From Chloroflexota bacterium (GTDB taxonomy: Bacteria; Chloroflexota; Dehalococcoidia; Lucifugimonadales; UBA1127), in NCBI GenBank assembly GCA_028873745.1, contig JAPPNT010000199.1, forward strand, positions 1 to 12,433: a stretch of 12,433 nucleotides of DNA, in the 5' to 3' direction. Positions 1-6,010 of this stretch are shown piece after piece. Position numbers and translations under genes: made by a program. Under the pieces are notes generated by a model. The model was not told the DNA's origin and did not search any database. It worked only from the letters and a program-made list of their open reading frames with translations. Numbering within the stretch: the first letter of the stretch is position 1; each line of letters starts with the position of its first letter.

Positions 1-930
1 GTCCTGGTGGATGCCCGAGGCGTGCCGGAAGGAGTTGAGACCGACGATGGCCTTGTTGGGCTGCACCGGGAAGTTGGTGACCTCGCTCACCATGCGGCTC
101 GTCGGGTAGATCTGTGTGGTGTCCACGCCCACCGTGGTCTCGAAGTACTGCTGGCGGGTGCGGATGCTCATGATGACCTCTTCCAGGGCCGTGTTCCCCG
201 CCCGCTCGCCGATGCCGTTGATGCACCCTTCCACCTGCCGGGCGCCGGCCTTCACGGCCGCGAGGCTGTTGGCGACCGCCTGCCCCAGGTCGTTGTGGCA
301 GTGCACGCTGATGATCGCTTTGTCGATGTTCTCCACGTTCTCCCGGATGCTGCGGATCAGCTCCCCGAACTCCTCAGGGATGGCGTAACCCACCGTGTCC
401 GGAATGTTGATGGTCGTCGCCCCGGCGTCGATGGCCGAGGTGATCAGGGCATACAGGAACTCCGGGTCGGAGCGCGTCGCGTCCATGGGCGAGAACTCCA
501 CGTCCTCGCAGTACCCCTTCGCGCGCGACACGGCCGCGACGGCCATGTCGAGGACCTCCTCCCGGTTCTTGTGCAGCTGGTGCTCCAAGTGCACGTCGGA
601 GGCGGAGATGAAGGTGTGGATGCGCGGGTGCGCCGCCTCCCTGATCGCCTCCCACGCCGCGTCGATGTCGTCCGGGTTGGCGCGGGCCAGCGAGCACACT
701 GTCGACTCCCTCACCTCGCGGGCGATGGCCTTGATGGCCTCCATGTCGCCCGGCGACGACGCGGCGAAGCCCGCCTCGATGATGTCGACGCCCAGCCGCT
801 CCAGCTGCTTGGCGATCTCCAGCTTTTCGTCGGGTGTCATGGCCGCGCCCGCCGCCTGCTCTCCGTCCCGGAGCGTCGTATCGAAGATACGGACTCGGTC
901 CTGGTCTTTGATGGTGTTCTCCATAGTCAT
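1..930 (-). CDS. leuA: 2-isopropylmalate synthase, N-terminal part (runs off window)
   Basis: Condenses acetyl-CoA with 2-oxoisovalerate, the first committed step of leucine synthesis. The 310 codons seen here cover the TIM-barrel catalytic domain; the C-terminal regulatory domain lies beyond the window. Family motifs are clear: DTTLRDGEQ at residues 17-25, the metal-binding HCHND at 210-214, and GIGERAGN shortly after. The last visible residues read RHASGIHQD. Two positions differ from common LeuA sequences: GEQAAGAAM where GEQSPGASM is usual, and Ala in place of the Glu of HESGIHQD. ATG at 930 is chosen because AAGGA lies about 8 bases upstream; an in-frame ATG at 924 is possible. It is the last visible gene of the ilvB-ilvN-ilvC-leuA set. 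Citramalate or homocitrate synthase is less likely given the gene company. No stop codon is visible because the gene crosses the window edge. Confidence 0.93.
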   Translation of the reverse strand, partial: MTMENTIKDQDRVRIFDTTLRDGEQAAGAAMTPDEKLEIAKQLERLGVDIIEAGFAASSPGDMEAIKAIAREVRESTVCSLARANPDDIDAAWEAIREAAHPRIHTFISASDVHLEHQLHKNREEVLDMAVAAVSRAKGYCEDVEFSPMDATRSDPEFLYALITSAIDAGATTINIPDTVGYAIPEEFGELIRSIRENVENIDKAIISVHCHNDLGQAVANSLAAVKAGARQVEGCINGIGERAGNTALEEVIMSIRTRQQYFETTVGVDTTQIYPTSRMVSEVTNFPVQPNKAIVGLNSFRHASGIHQD

Positions 931-982
931 GGCTGTGTCCTTCTGTCTCTCTCCTGTCGGTTGGTGCGTATCAACTCCACGC

Positions 983-1066
983 TCACGACAGAGGGCGAAG
1001 GAATGCGCAGGCCCGCCCCGGCGCCGCCGGGACGGGAACTACGCGGGTTCCCTCCTTGTTGCACAT
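983..1066 (-). other. Possible 27-codon ORF in the ilvC-leuA gap
   Basis: An ATG at 1066 is preceded by GAGGAG about 8 bases upstream and opens 27 codons ending in TGA at 983. The predicted peptide begins MCNKEGTRVVPVP and ends AFLRPLS. Only two Leu codons are present, both near the end, so it does not look like a classical leucine-rich leader peptide. It is read through both hairpins of this gap, so its translation could influence their folding. It may equally be a chance ORF in GC-rich DNA. Confidence 0.25.
1012..1052 (-). promoter_or_regulatory. Two overlapping, mutually exclusive hairpins before leuA
   Basis: In the minus-strand RNA, hairpin A (1052-1034) pairs GGGAAC with GTTCCC around a 7-nt loop. 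Hairpin B (1036-1012) pairs CCCGTCCCGGC with GCCGGGGCGGG (11 pairs including one G-U) around a 3-nt loop. They share the CCC at 1036-1034, so both cannot form fully at once. No U-tract follows hairpin B, so simple intrinsic termination is not supported. Attenuation, mRNA processing or stabilisation between ilvC and leuA are possible roles (inference). Confidence 0.4.
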
Positions 1067-1089
1067 ACCGCTGCTCCTCAACTGGCTGC

Positions 1090-2088
1090 CTAAATGGTCT
1101 GCTGCAGCCACGGCATCATGTCGCGGAGCTCCTTGCCCACCTTCTCGATGGGGTGCTCCGCCGCTTCCTGCCGGGATGTCCTGAACCGCTGCAGCCCTTC
1201 ATCGTTCTCCGCGATCCACTCGCGCGCGAACTCGCCGCTCTGGATCTCCTTCAGCACGTTCTGCATCGTCTCCCGCACGTGGTCGTCCACCACCCGCGGC
1301 CCGCGGCTGTAGTCGCCGTACTCGGCCGTGTCGCTGACCGAGTAGCGCATGTACGCCATGCCGCCCTGGTACAGCAGGTCGACGATGAGCTTCACCTCGT
1401 GCATGCACTCGAAGTACGCCACCTCGGGCTGGTACCCGGCCTCCACGAGCGTCTCAAACGCGGTCTTGATGAGCGACGTGATCCCGCCGCACAGCACGGA
1501 CTGCTCGCCAAAGAGGTCCGTCTCCGTCTCCTCCTTGAACGTCGTCTCCAGGATGCCCGCCCGGCCCGAGCCGACGCCGGCGCCGTATGCCAGCGCCAGG
1601 TCGCGCGCCTTGCCCGACGCGTCCTGGTAGATGGCCAGCAGTGAGGGCACGCCCATGCCCCGCGTGAAAATCTCGCGCATCCGGTGTCCCGGCGCCTTGG
1701 GCGCGATCATCATCACGTCCACGTCCGGCGGCGGCACGATCATCTTGAAGTGGATGCTGAACCCGTGCGCGAACATCAGCGCCTTCGACGGGTCCAGGTG
1801 CGGCGCGATGGACTCGTTGTAAACGTCCCGCTGCCGCATGTCCGGCACCAGCACCATCATGACGTCGGCCTTCTGCGCGACCTCCGCCACCTCCGCCACC
1901 TGCAGCCCGGCCTCCTCCGCCTTGCTCCAGGAGTTGCTGCCCTTGTACAGCCCCACCATGACGTTCATGCCGCTGTCCTTCAGGTTCAGCGCGTGGGCGT
2001 GTCCCTGGCTGCCGTAGCCGATGATCCCGATGGTCTTGCCCGCCAGCAGGGAGAGGTCCGCATCCTTCTCGTAGTACATCTGGGCCAT
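1090..2088 (-). CDS. ilvC: Ketol-acid reductoisomerase (class I)
   Basis: Converts 2-acetolactate (or 2-aceto-2-hydroxybutyrate) to the dihydroxy acid using NAD(P)H and Mg2+, the second common step of valine, leucine and isoleucine synthesis. At 332 residues it has the short class I length. The Rossmann motif GYGSQGHA spans residues 24-31. The knotted C-terminal domain keeps the metal and catalytic residues: His108, Lys131, Asp191 and Glu195 in TDLFGEQ, Glu227 and Glu231 in ECMHE, and Ser252 in SDTAEYGD. The cofactor loop reads GLYKGSNSW (46-54), where many homologues have Arg at the Tyr. The ATG at 2088 has an upstream GGAAGGGG. It begins 40 nt after the ilvN stop and is followed by a 159-nt gap before leuA. 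Confidence 0.97.
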   Translation of the reverse strand: MAQMYYEKDADLSLLAGKTIGIIGYGSQGHAHALNLKDSGMNVMVGLYKGSNSWSKAEEAGLQVAEVAEVAQKADVMMVLVPDMRQRDVYNESIAPHLDPSKALMFAHGFSIHFKMIVPPPDVDVMMIAPKAPGHRMREIFTRGMGVPSLLAIYQDASGKARDLALAYGAGVGSGRAGILETTFKEETETDLFGEQSVLCGGITSLIKTAFETLVEAGYQPEVAYFECMHEVKLIVDLLYQGGMAYMRYSVSDTAEYGDYSRGPRVVDDHVRETMQNVLKEIQSGEFAREWIAENDEGLQRFRTSRQEAAEHPIEKVGKELRDMMPWLQQTI

Positions 2089-2128
2089 GCCGTTGTTCCC
2101 CTTCCGATTCTCGATATGGTTTGACGCC

Positions 2129-2734
2129 CTACCCCGGCGGCAGGACCGCCGAGGTCTGTGGCGCCTCTGTCTCCGTATGCCGCGCGCCGCCGTTCATACC
2201 CCACGTGGGCGCCGTATGTGACGCCGCTTCCTCGCGGAGGCTTCCGCGCACCATCGCCAACCGCCCGCTGCGCATGATCTCCAGCACCCCGAACTTCCGC
2301 ATCAGCAGCTCCAGCGAGTCCACCTTGTCCTCGTCCCCCGTGATCTCGACGATCAGCGAGTCGTGCGAGACGTCGACGATGTTCGCCCGGAAGATGTTGG
2401 CGATCTGCATGATCTCGTTGCGAGTGTCGGCGTCGGCCTTCACCCGCAGCAGGCACAGCTCGCGGAATATCGTGTTCTCCCGGTTCAGGTCGGACACCTG
2501 CACCACGTCCACCAGCTTTCGCAGCTGGCTCATCACCTGCGCCAGCAGCGTGTCGTCGCCCTCGACGACAAACGTCATCCGCGACAGCCCCGGCGTCTCC
2601 GAGTGCCCGACGGCCAGGCTGCTGATGTTGAAGGCGCGCCGCCGCACCATGCTGACCACCCGGTTCAGGACACCGGGCCGGTCGTACACCAGCGCGACTA
2701 CCGTGTGCTGCTTTATTGCCGGGTTCTGCGTCAT
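2129..2734 (-). CDS. ilvN: Acetolactate synthase small (regulatory) subunit
   Basis: Regulatory partner of IlvB; in this family it stimulates the large subunit and confers feedback inhibition by valine. An N-terminal ACT domain (about residues 10-80) holds the conserved VYDRPGVLNRV and the FNISSLAVG segment. The second small-subunit domain follows (about 85-165), with ELCLLRVKAD and the FGVLEIMRSGRLAM stretch. The last ~30 residues, rich in Ala, Thr, Gly and Pro, form a tail longer than is usual. The ATG at 2734 shares its A with the ilvB TGA stop (TGATG), suggesting translational coupling. A GTG at 2737 one codon earlier would give a GTGA overlap instead and cannot be ruled out. The symbol ilvH is also used for this subunit. 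Confidence 0.95.
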   Translation of the reverse strand: MTQNPAIKQHTVVALVYDRPGVLNRVVSMVRRRAFNISSLAVGHSETPGLSRMTFVVEGDDTLLAQVMSQLRKLVDVVQVSDLNRENTIFRELCLLRVKADADTRNEIMQIANIFRANIVDVSHDSLIVEITGDEDKVDSLELLMRKFGVLEIMRSGRLAMVRGSLREEAASHTAPTWGMNGGARHTETEAPQTSAVLPPG

Positions 2735-4428
2735 CACGAGCGCCTTTCCACCAGCCTGGGGTCCTCAACCATCTGCGCGACGCCGGTCCCGGGCGGGATG
2801 AACGGGTACACGTTCTCCGTCTGCTCCACGTGGAAGTCCACCAGCACCGGCCCATCCCACGCCATCGCCTGCTCGACCGCCGGGCCCACCTCGTCCTTCG
2901 TCGTCGCGCGGATGCCCAGCATGCCGTAGGCCTCCGCCAGCTTCACAAAGTCCGGGTTGCCCGTGTAGAGCGTGGCCACGTAGTCGTGGTTGTAGAAGAT
3001 GTCCTGCCACTGCCGGACCATCCCCAGCGAGAAGTTGTTGATCAGGGCGATCTTCACGGGGATGTTGTTCTCCACCATCGTGGCCAGTTCCATCATCGTC
3101 ATCTGGAAGCCGCCGTCACCGGCGAACGTCCACACCGTCCGGTCCGGCGCCCCGACCTGCGCGCCCATCGCCGATGGCACCTCGTACCCCATCGAGCCCA
3201 GCCCGCCCGAGGTGATGAAGCTGTTGTGCTCCTTGAAGTTGTAGAGCTGGGCGGCCCACATCTGGTGCTGGCCCACGCCCGTCGCGATGATGGCCTTGCC
3301 GTCCGTCAAGTCTGAGATCTGCTGGATCACGTCCTGCGGGCGGATCTGGTCGTCGCTCTCGTCCCGGAACAGCGGGTGGCGCAGCCGCAGCTCGTCGATG
3401 TGCGCCAGCCACTCGCGCCGGTCGGCCCGCTCCACCAGCGGCGTGAGCTGCTGCAGCACGTGCTTCACGTTGCCGACGATGCCCACCGTCGGCGGCACGT
3501 TCTTCCCCAGTTCCGCCGGGTCGATGTCCACGTGGATCACCTTGGCCCGCGGCGCGAACAGGCTCACCTTGCTCGTCACCCGGTCGTCGAACCGCATCCC
3601 CAACCCGATGAGCAGGTCCGAGTCGTTGATGGCATGGCTCGCAAAGGCCGAGCCGTGCATCCCCGGCAGCCCGATGTTCAGCACGTGCTCCGCTTTCATG
3701 GAGCTGATGCCCAGCAGCGTGGTCGATACGGGGAACTGCCCCTTCTCCGCGAACTCCTGTAGCTCCTTGTACGCCTGCGAGATGATGATCCCGTGGCCTG
3801 CCATGACCACCGGCCGCTTGGCCTCGGCGATCAGCTCCGCCGCCCGCTTGATCGATTCTTCGTCGGCGTACGTCGGCGGCGGGTAGCCCGGCAGCTCCAC
3901 TGTCTCCGGGTACTCGAACTCCGCCTCCTCCACGAAGACGTCCTTGGGCACGTCCACCAGCACCGGCCCCGGCCGTCCCGAGCGCGCCAGGTAGAAGGCC
4001 TCCTTGATCACGTGCGGCAGGTCCGCCGCCCGCATGACCAGGTAGTTGTGCTTCAGCACCGGCAGCGTGACGCCCGTCACGTCCGTCTCCTGGAAGGCGT
4101 CCTTGCCGATGGCCTCGCGCGCCACCTGGCCCGTGATGGCCACGACGGGCACCGAGTCCATCATCGCACCCGCAAGGCCCGTCACCATGTTCGTCGCGCC
4201 GGGCCCGGACGTGGCGAAGCACACGCCGACGTTGCCGGTGATGCGCCCGTAGCCGTCGGCGGCCATGGCCGCGCCCTGCTCGTGCCGCACAAGGATGTGG
4301 CGCAGCCCCGGGAACTGGGGCAGCGTCTGGTACAGCGGCATGATGGCCCCGCCGGGGATGCCGAAAACAGTGTCGACACCCTCGTTCAGGAGGGCCTGGC
4401 ATATCATTTGTCCGCCGGTCAGTCTCAT
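2734..4428 (-). CDS. ilvB: Acetolactate synthase large (catalytic) subunit
   Basis: Thiamine-diphosphate enzyme joining two pyruvates to 2-acetolactate, or pyruvate and 2-oxobutyrate to acetohydroxybutyrate; it opens branched-chain amino acid synthesis. Its 564 residues match the family. Domains run in order: N-terminal TPP (PYR) domain with the catalytic Glu in VRHEQGAAM (Glu50); central FAD domain with GMRFDDRVT; C-terminal TPP (PP) domain with the GDGGFQMT...NN metal-binding motif at roughly 437-466. ATG at 4428 follows an AGGAGAGG ribosome-binding site. It is the first gene behind the T-box leader, and its stop overlaps the ilvN start. Related TPP enzymes such as glyoxylate carboligase are excluded by the ilvN-ilvC-leuA company. 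Confidence 0.97.
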   Translation of the reverse strand: MRLTGGQMICQALLNEGVDTVFGIPGGAIMPLYQTLPQFPGLRHILVRHEQGAAMAADGYGRITGNVGVCFATSGPGATNMVTGLAGAMMDSVPVVAITGQVAREAIGKDAFQETDVTGVTLPVLKHNYLVMRAADLPHVIKEAFYLARSGRPGPVLVDVPKDVFVEEAEFEYPETVELPGYPPPTYADEESIKRAAELIAEAKRPVVMAGHGIIISQAYKELQEFAEKGQFPVSTTLLGISSMKAEHVLNIGLPGMHGSAFASHAINDSDLLIGLGMRFDDRVTSKVSLFAPRAKVIHVDIDPAELGKNVPPTVGIVGNVKHVLQQLTPLVERADRREWLAHIDELRLRHPLFRDESDDQIRPQDVIQQISDLTDGKAIIATGVGQHQMWAAQLYNFKEHNSFITSGGLGSMGYEVPSAMGAQVGAPDRTVWTFAGDGGFQMTMMELATMVENNIPVKIALINNFSLGMVRQWQDIFYNHDYVATLYTGNPDFVKLAEAYGMLGIRATTKDEVGPAVEQAMAWDGPVLVDFHVEQTENVYPFIPPGTGVAQMVEDPRLVERRS

Positions 4429-4447
4429 GGTTCCTCTCCTGCCCGAA

Positions 4448-4466
4448 GCCGGGGCGGCGCCCCGGC
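4448..4466 (-). promoter_or_regulatory. GC-rich hairpin between T-box terminator and ilvB RBS
   Basis: In the RNA, GCCGGGGC and GCCCCGGC form an 8-bp stem around a GCC loop. It starts just after the terminator U-tract and ends 7 bases before the AGGAGAGG ribosome-binding site of ilvB. An alternative fold pairs CCCG with CGGG around GCTT and reaches closer to the RBS. A role in mRNA stability or translation is inference. Confidence 0.5.
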
Positions 4467-4469
4467 AAC

Positions 4470-4496
4470 AAAAATACCCGTCCCCAAAGGGACGGG
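4470..4496 (-). terminator. T-box intrinsic terminator
   Basis: In the minus-strand RNA, CCCGTCCC pairs with GGGACGGG across a TTTG tetraloop (4496-4477), followed by TATTTTT. The 5' arm CCGTCCCT can instead pair with the T-box sequence to form the antiterminator, the standard T-box switch. It controls read-through into ilvB. Confidence 0.92.
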
Positions 4497-4766
4497 CTCA
4501 CTGCTACCCGCGGTACCACCCTCTGTTGTCCCGTCGTGCCATGCGCATATGCGCAGCCCAACCGGACCGCCTCAGGCAGCTGTAACGGTGCAACCGTAGG
4601 GACCTACCGGCGGACGCACGTTGCGTTCCCTCGGCCCCTCCGCTCAAGGGCGAGTTCACGACCCTGCCGCTATCGGCTTTCCACCAACCGCCGACTCTCT
4701 GAAGCGTGAACTATCGCTACTACTCCCTGTCACAGCGTTTAGGCTTTGATGGCGTTATTCCGTACC

Positions 4767-4794
4767 AGCATACTACACGCAGCCGGATTGTCAA
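4767..4794 (-). promoter_or_regulatory. sigma70-type promoter of the ilv-leu operon
   Basis: On the minus strand a consensus -35 TTGACA (4794-4789) is followed after 16 nt by TATGCT (4772-4767). The predicted start, near 4760, sits just upstream of T-box Stem I, as expected. It lies back-to-back with the promoter proposed for the plus-strand gene at 4903. Confidence 0.75.
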
Positions 4795-4864
4795 CGCCAC
4801 ACTGCTACAACGGCCTACCGCCAGCGAGGGTTCCATAACTGTACCGGCCGACTCGACCCGTCGC

Positions 4865-4893
4865 TTGCGCCCCTCTGGTGCTCTTGCTATCCT
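4865..4893 (+). promoter_or_regulatory. Candidate promoter of the small hypothetical gene
   Basis: TTGCGC (4865-4870) and TATCCT (4888-4893) are separated by 17 nt. The expected transcription start (about 4900-4903) falls on or within 3 nt of the ATG at 4903. No Shine-Dalgarno sequence is visible in CCGCAAGCT before that ATG. The gene may therefore produce a leaderless mRNA. Confidence 0.45.
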
Positions 4894-4902
4894 CCGCAAG
4901 CT

Positions 4903-5265
4903 ATGGCGGACAGCGGAATGCCTGCGGGCCCTCTCATGGACGAAGTCCTCTACGAGCGCGTCATCCACGACAAGCCGTGGATGTGGGCCCTCGTCAACAC
5001 CGAGTTCCAGCCGACGCCGCCGCCACGCTTCAGCACGGACCCCTGGGCGTGGTGGCTCCTGGTCTACCGCATGATGGTCGACGATTGGTCGTTCGAGTTC
5101 CACACCCCCGGCACCCTGCTTGCCGGCGAGGAAGAACCCCTGCCCAACTTCCACGTGCATCTCACCCGTCGAGCGGGCGGGGAACTGGAAGAGGGCAGGG
5201 CATTCGGCGAGACCCTGTGGGAGGCAACCGGCCGCGCCGTCCTCGACGCCGTCCGCCCGAAGTAG
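4903..5265 (+). CDS. Hypothetical protein, Trp-rich, 120 aa
   Basis: I do not recognise a family. The protein is soluble-looking, with no signal peptide or membrane segment, and has an unusual cluster of Trp residues (HDKPWMWALV around 23-32; DPWAWWLL around 46-53; DDWSFEFH around 60-67). The C-terminal third ends in a predicted helix with ETLWEATGRAVLDAV. Codon use matches the neighbours, with G/C at third positions. Start at 4903 is preferred because the promoter-like pair upstream ends there; in-frame ATGs at 4918 and 4936 are alternatives. It is divergent from the ilv operon and convergent with the HicB-like gene. A conserved hypothetical protein is more likely than a spurious ORF, but function is unknown. 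Confidence 0.6.
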   Translation: MADSGMPAGPLMDEVLYERVIHDKPWMWALVNTEFQPTPPPRFSTDPWAWWLLVYRMMVDDWSFEFHTPGTLLAGEEEPLPNFHVHLTRRAGGELEEGRAFGETLWEATGRAVLDAVRPK

Positions 5266-5291
5266 CTGTCCCTATCCGCCCGAAGCAAAAA

Positions 5292-5321
5292 CCCCGTTCG
5301 CCCTGAGCCTGTCGAAGGGCG
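5292..5321. repeat. 30-bp interspersed repeat, copy 1
   Basis: The core TTCGCCCTGAGCCTGTCGA occurs within a 30-bp unit that recurs at 7409-7438 with one difference (C/T). It contains the inverted arms CGCCCT/AGGGCG. This sequence type recurs across many bacterial genomes and is often mistranslated as FALSLSKG or RQAQGER peptides. On the minus strand the hairpin is followed 8 bases later by TTTTTG, so this copy may also terminate the coxSMG-hicB transcript. It lies in the convergent gap between the plus-strand hypothetical gene and the HicB-like gene. Confidence 0.85.
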
Positions 5322-5336
5322 TGCCCGCACCCGGCG

Positions 5337-5543
5337 CTATTTGTCGGGGATATCGACCTCGATGCGATGGGTTTGGGGTGGGGACGTCACGACGGGCGGA
5401 GTGTAGTGCAACTCCAGCGCTTCCCTCAGGTTGTCCAGAGCATCCTCAACAGACTCGCCCTGACTTGCGACGTCTACCTCAATCGCCTGCGCTACAAACG
5501 CATCGCCCTCTTGCCAGACGTTGGCGGTGAACACATGCTTCAT
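5337..5543 (-). CDS. HicB-like (UPF0150) protein, orphan
   Basis: A 68-residue single-domain protein with the HicB half-RNase-H-like pattern. A first beta strand (HVFTANVWQEGD, 3-14) leads into FVAQAIEVDVASQGES, then an EDALDNLREALELHY helix (33-47) and a short strand HRIEVDIP at the end. Classical HicB antitoxins add a C-terminal DNA-binding domain, absent here. No HicA-like ORF lies on either side, so it is probably not an active toxin-antitoxin pair; solitary copies of this domain are common. ATG at 5543 has TTAGGAGA upstream. It starts 20 nt after the coxG-like stop on the same strand and is probably the last gene of that transcript. Confidence 0.82.
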   Translation of the reverse strand: MKHVFTANVWQEGDAFVAQAIEVDVASQGESVEDALDNLREALELHYTPPVVTSPPQTHRIEVDIPDK

Positions 5544-5563
5544 TGCCGCAGTCTCCTAAGCCC

Positions 5564-6010
5564 CTACCCCGCCACCGCCCGCTTCAGCCCCTCGGCGAAC
5601 TGCTGCACCATGTCGTCCGCCTTCTTCTTGATGAGCGGCTGCCCAAGCTGACCCAGCCGGCCCGAGAACTGCACGTCCGCGCCCACCCGCATCTGCGTCT
5701 GCCCTGGCGCCGGCTCCGTGATCACCGTCTCAACCGACGAGGACACCCCCGCGCCGACGCGCCGGTCGTCCGCCCGCGCCTGCAGCCGCCACGTGCCCGC
5801 CTCCCGGTCCTGCTGCACCTCGACGCGGCCCGCCAGAGTGAGGCCGATGGGCCCGATGCGGACGCGCACCGCGCCCCGGTACGTGCCGTCCGGCTGCGCT
5901 TCCACGGACTCGACGCCCGGCATGAGCGACGCGGCGCGCGGAACGTCGGAGAGGATTGCCCAAACGCGGTCCTGGGGGGCGTCGACGGTCACGTCGTAGG
6001 TGAACTTCAC
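5564..6010 (-). CDS. coxG: CoxG-like SRPBCC-family protein
   Basis: A 148-residue START/SRPBCC-fold protein with the typical opening KFTYDVTVDAPQDRVWAIL and DVPRAASLMPGVES. A central strand pattern (RIGPIGLTLAGRVEV) and a C-terminal helix (KKKADDMVQQFAEGLKRAV) follow. CoxG proteins accompany CoxMSL-type molybdenum hydroxylases; in mycobacteria CoxG has been linked to coupling CO dehydrogenase with membrane quinone. This copy has no membrane tail. The start is GTG at 6010: its GTGA overlaps the coxM TGA stop by 4 nt, implying coupled translation. The frame stays open upstream to 6247, but that extension is entirely antisense-frame noise inside coxM and does not resemble the family. Confidence 0.85.
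   Translation of the reverse strand: MKFTYDVTVDAPQDRVWAILSDVPRAASLMPGVESVEAQPDGTYRGAVRVRIGPIGLTLAGRVEVQQDREAGTWRLQARADDRRVGAGVSSSVETVITEPAPGQTQMRVGADVQFSGRLGQLGQPLIKKKADDMVQQFAEGLKRAVAG

Larger units (their letters stand above)
4429..4760 (-). promoter_or_regulatory. T-box leader (tRNA-sensing), candidate Leu CTC specifier
   Basis: T-box leaders bind a specific tRNA and continue transcription when it is uncharged. All core parts are visible in the minus-strand RNA. Stem I has the AGAGAG bulge (4700-4695) and the distal loop GGTTGGTGGAAA (4689-4678) closed by TCGGC/GCCGA. The 3' side of the specifier region reads GTGAACTCG then CCCTTGAGC. By the GAA-NNN-purine pattern the specifier is CTC (4654-4652), a Leu codon, which fits ilvBNC-leuA. 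A stem III-like palindrome, TGCGCATATGCGCA, lies at 4555-4542. The T-box AGGGTGGTACCGCGGG (4522-4507) supplies the tRNA-acceptor bulge and competes with the terminator. The exact specifier-loop boundary is uncertain because AGTTCACG on the 5' side can pair into it. Confidence 0.93.

Noticed and set aside
1012..1060. Second T-box in front of leuA
   Set aside because: AGGGAACCCGCG resembles the T-box sequence but lacks the TGG bulge, and there is no room for Stem I between ilvC and leuA.
7..1644. 545-codon plus-strand ORF antisense to leuA and ilvC
   Set aside because: Its His/Arg/Leu-rich low-complexity translation lacks motifs, and it overlaps two unmistakable genes on the other strand.
4706..5160. 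ORFs crossing the T-box promoter region on both strands
   Set aside because: They overlap the -35/-10 and Stem I or run antisense to the 120-aa hypothetical gene, and have no recognisable motifs or RBS.
5266..5563. HicA toxin partner for the HicB-like gene
   Set aside because: No short ORF with a HicA-like double-stranded-RNA-binding fold occurs next to it on either strand; the neighbours are coxG and the repeat.
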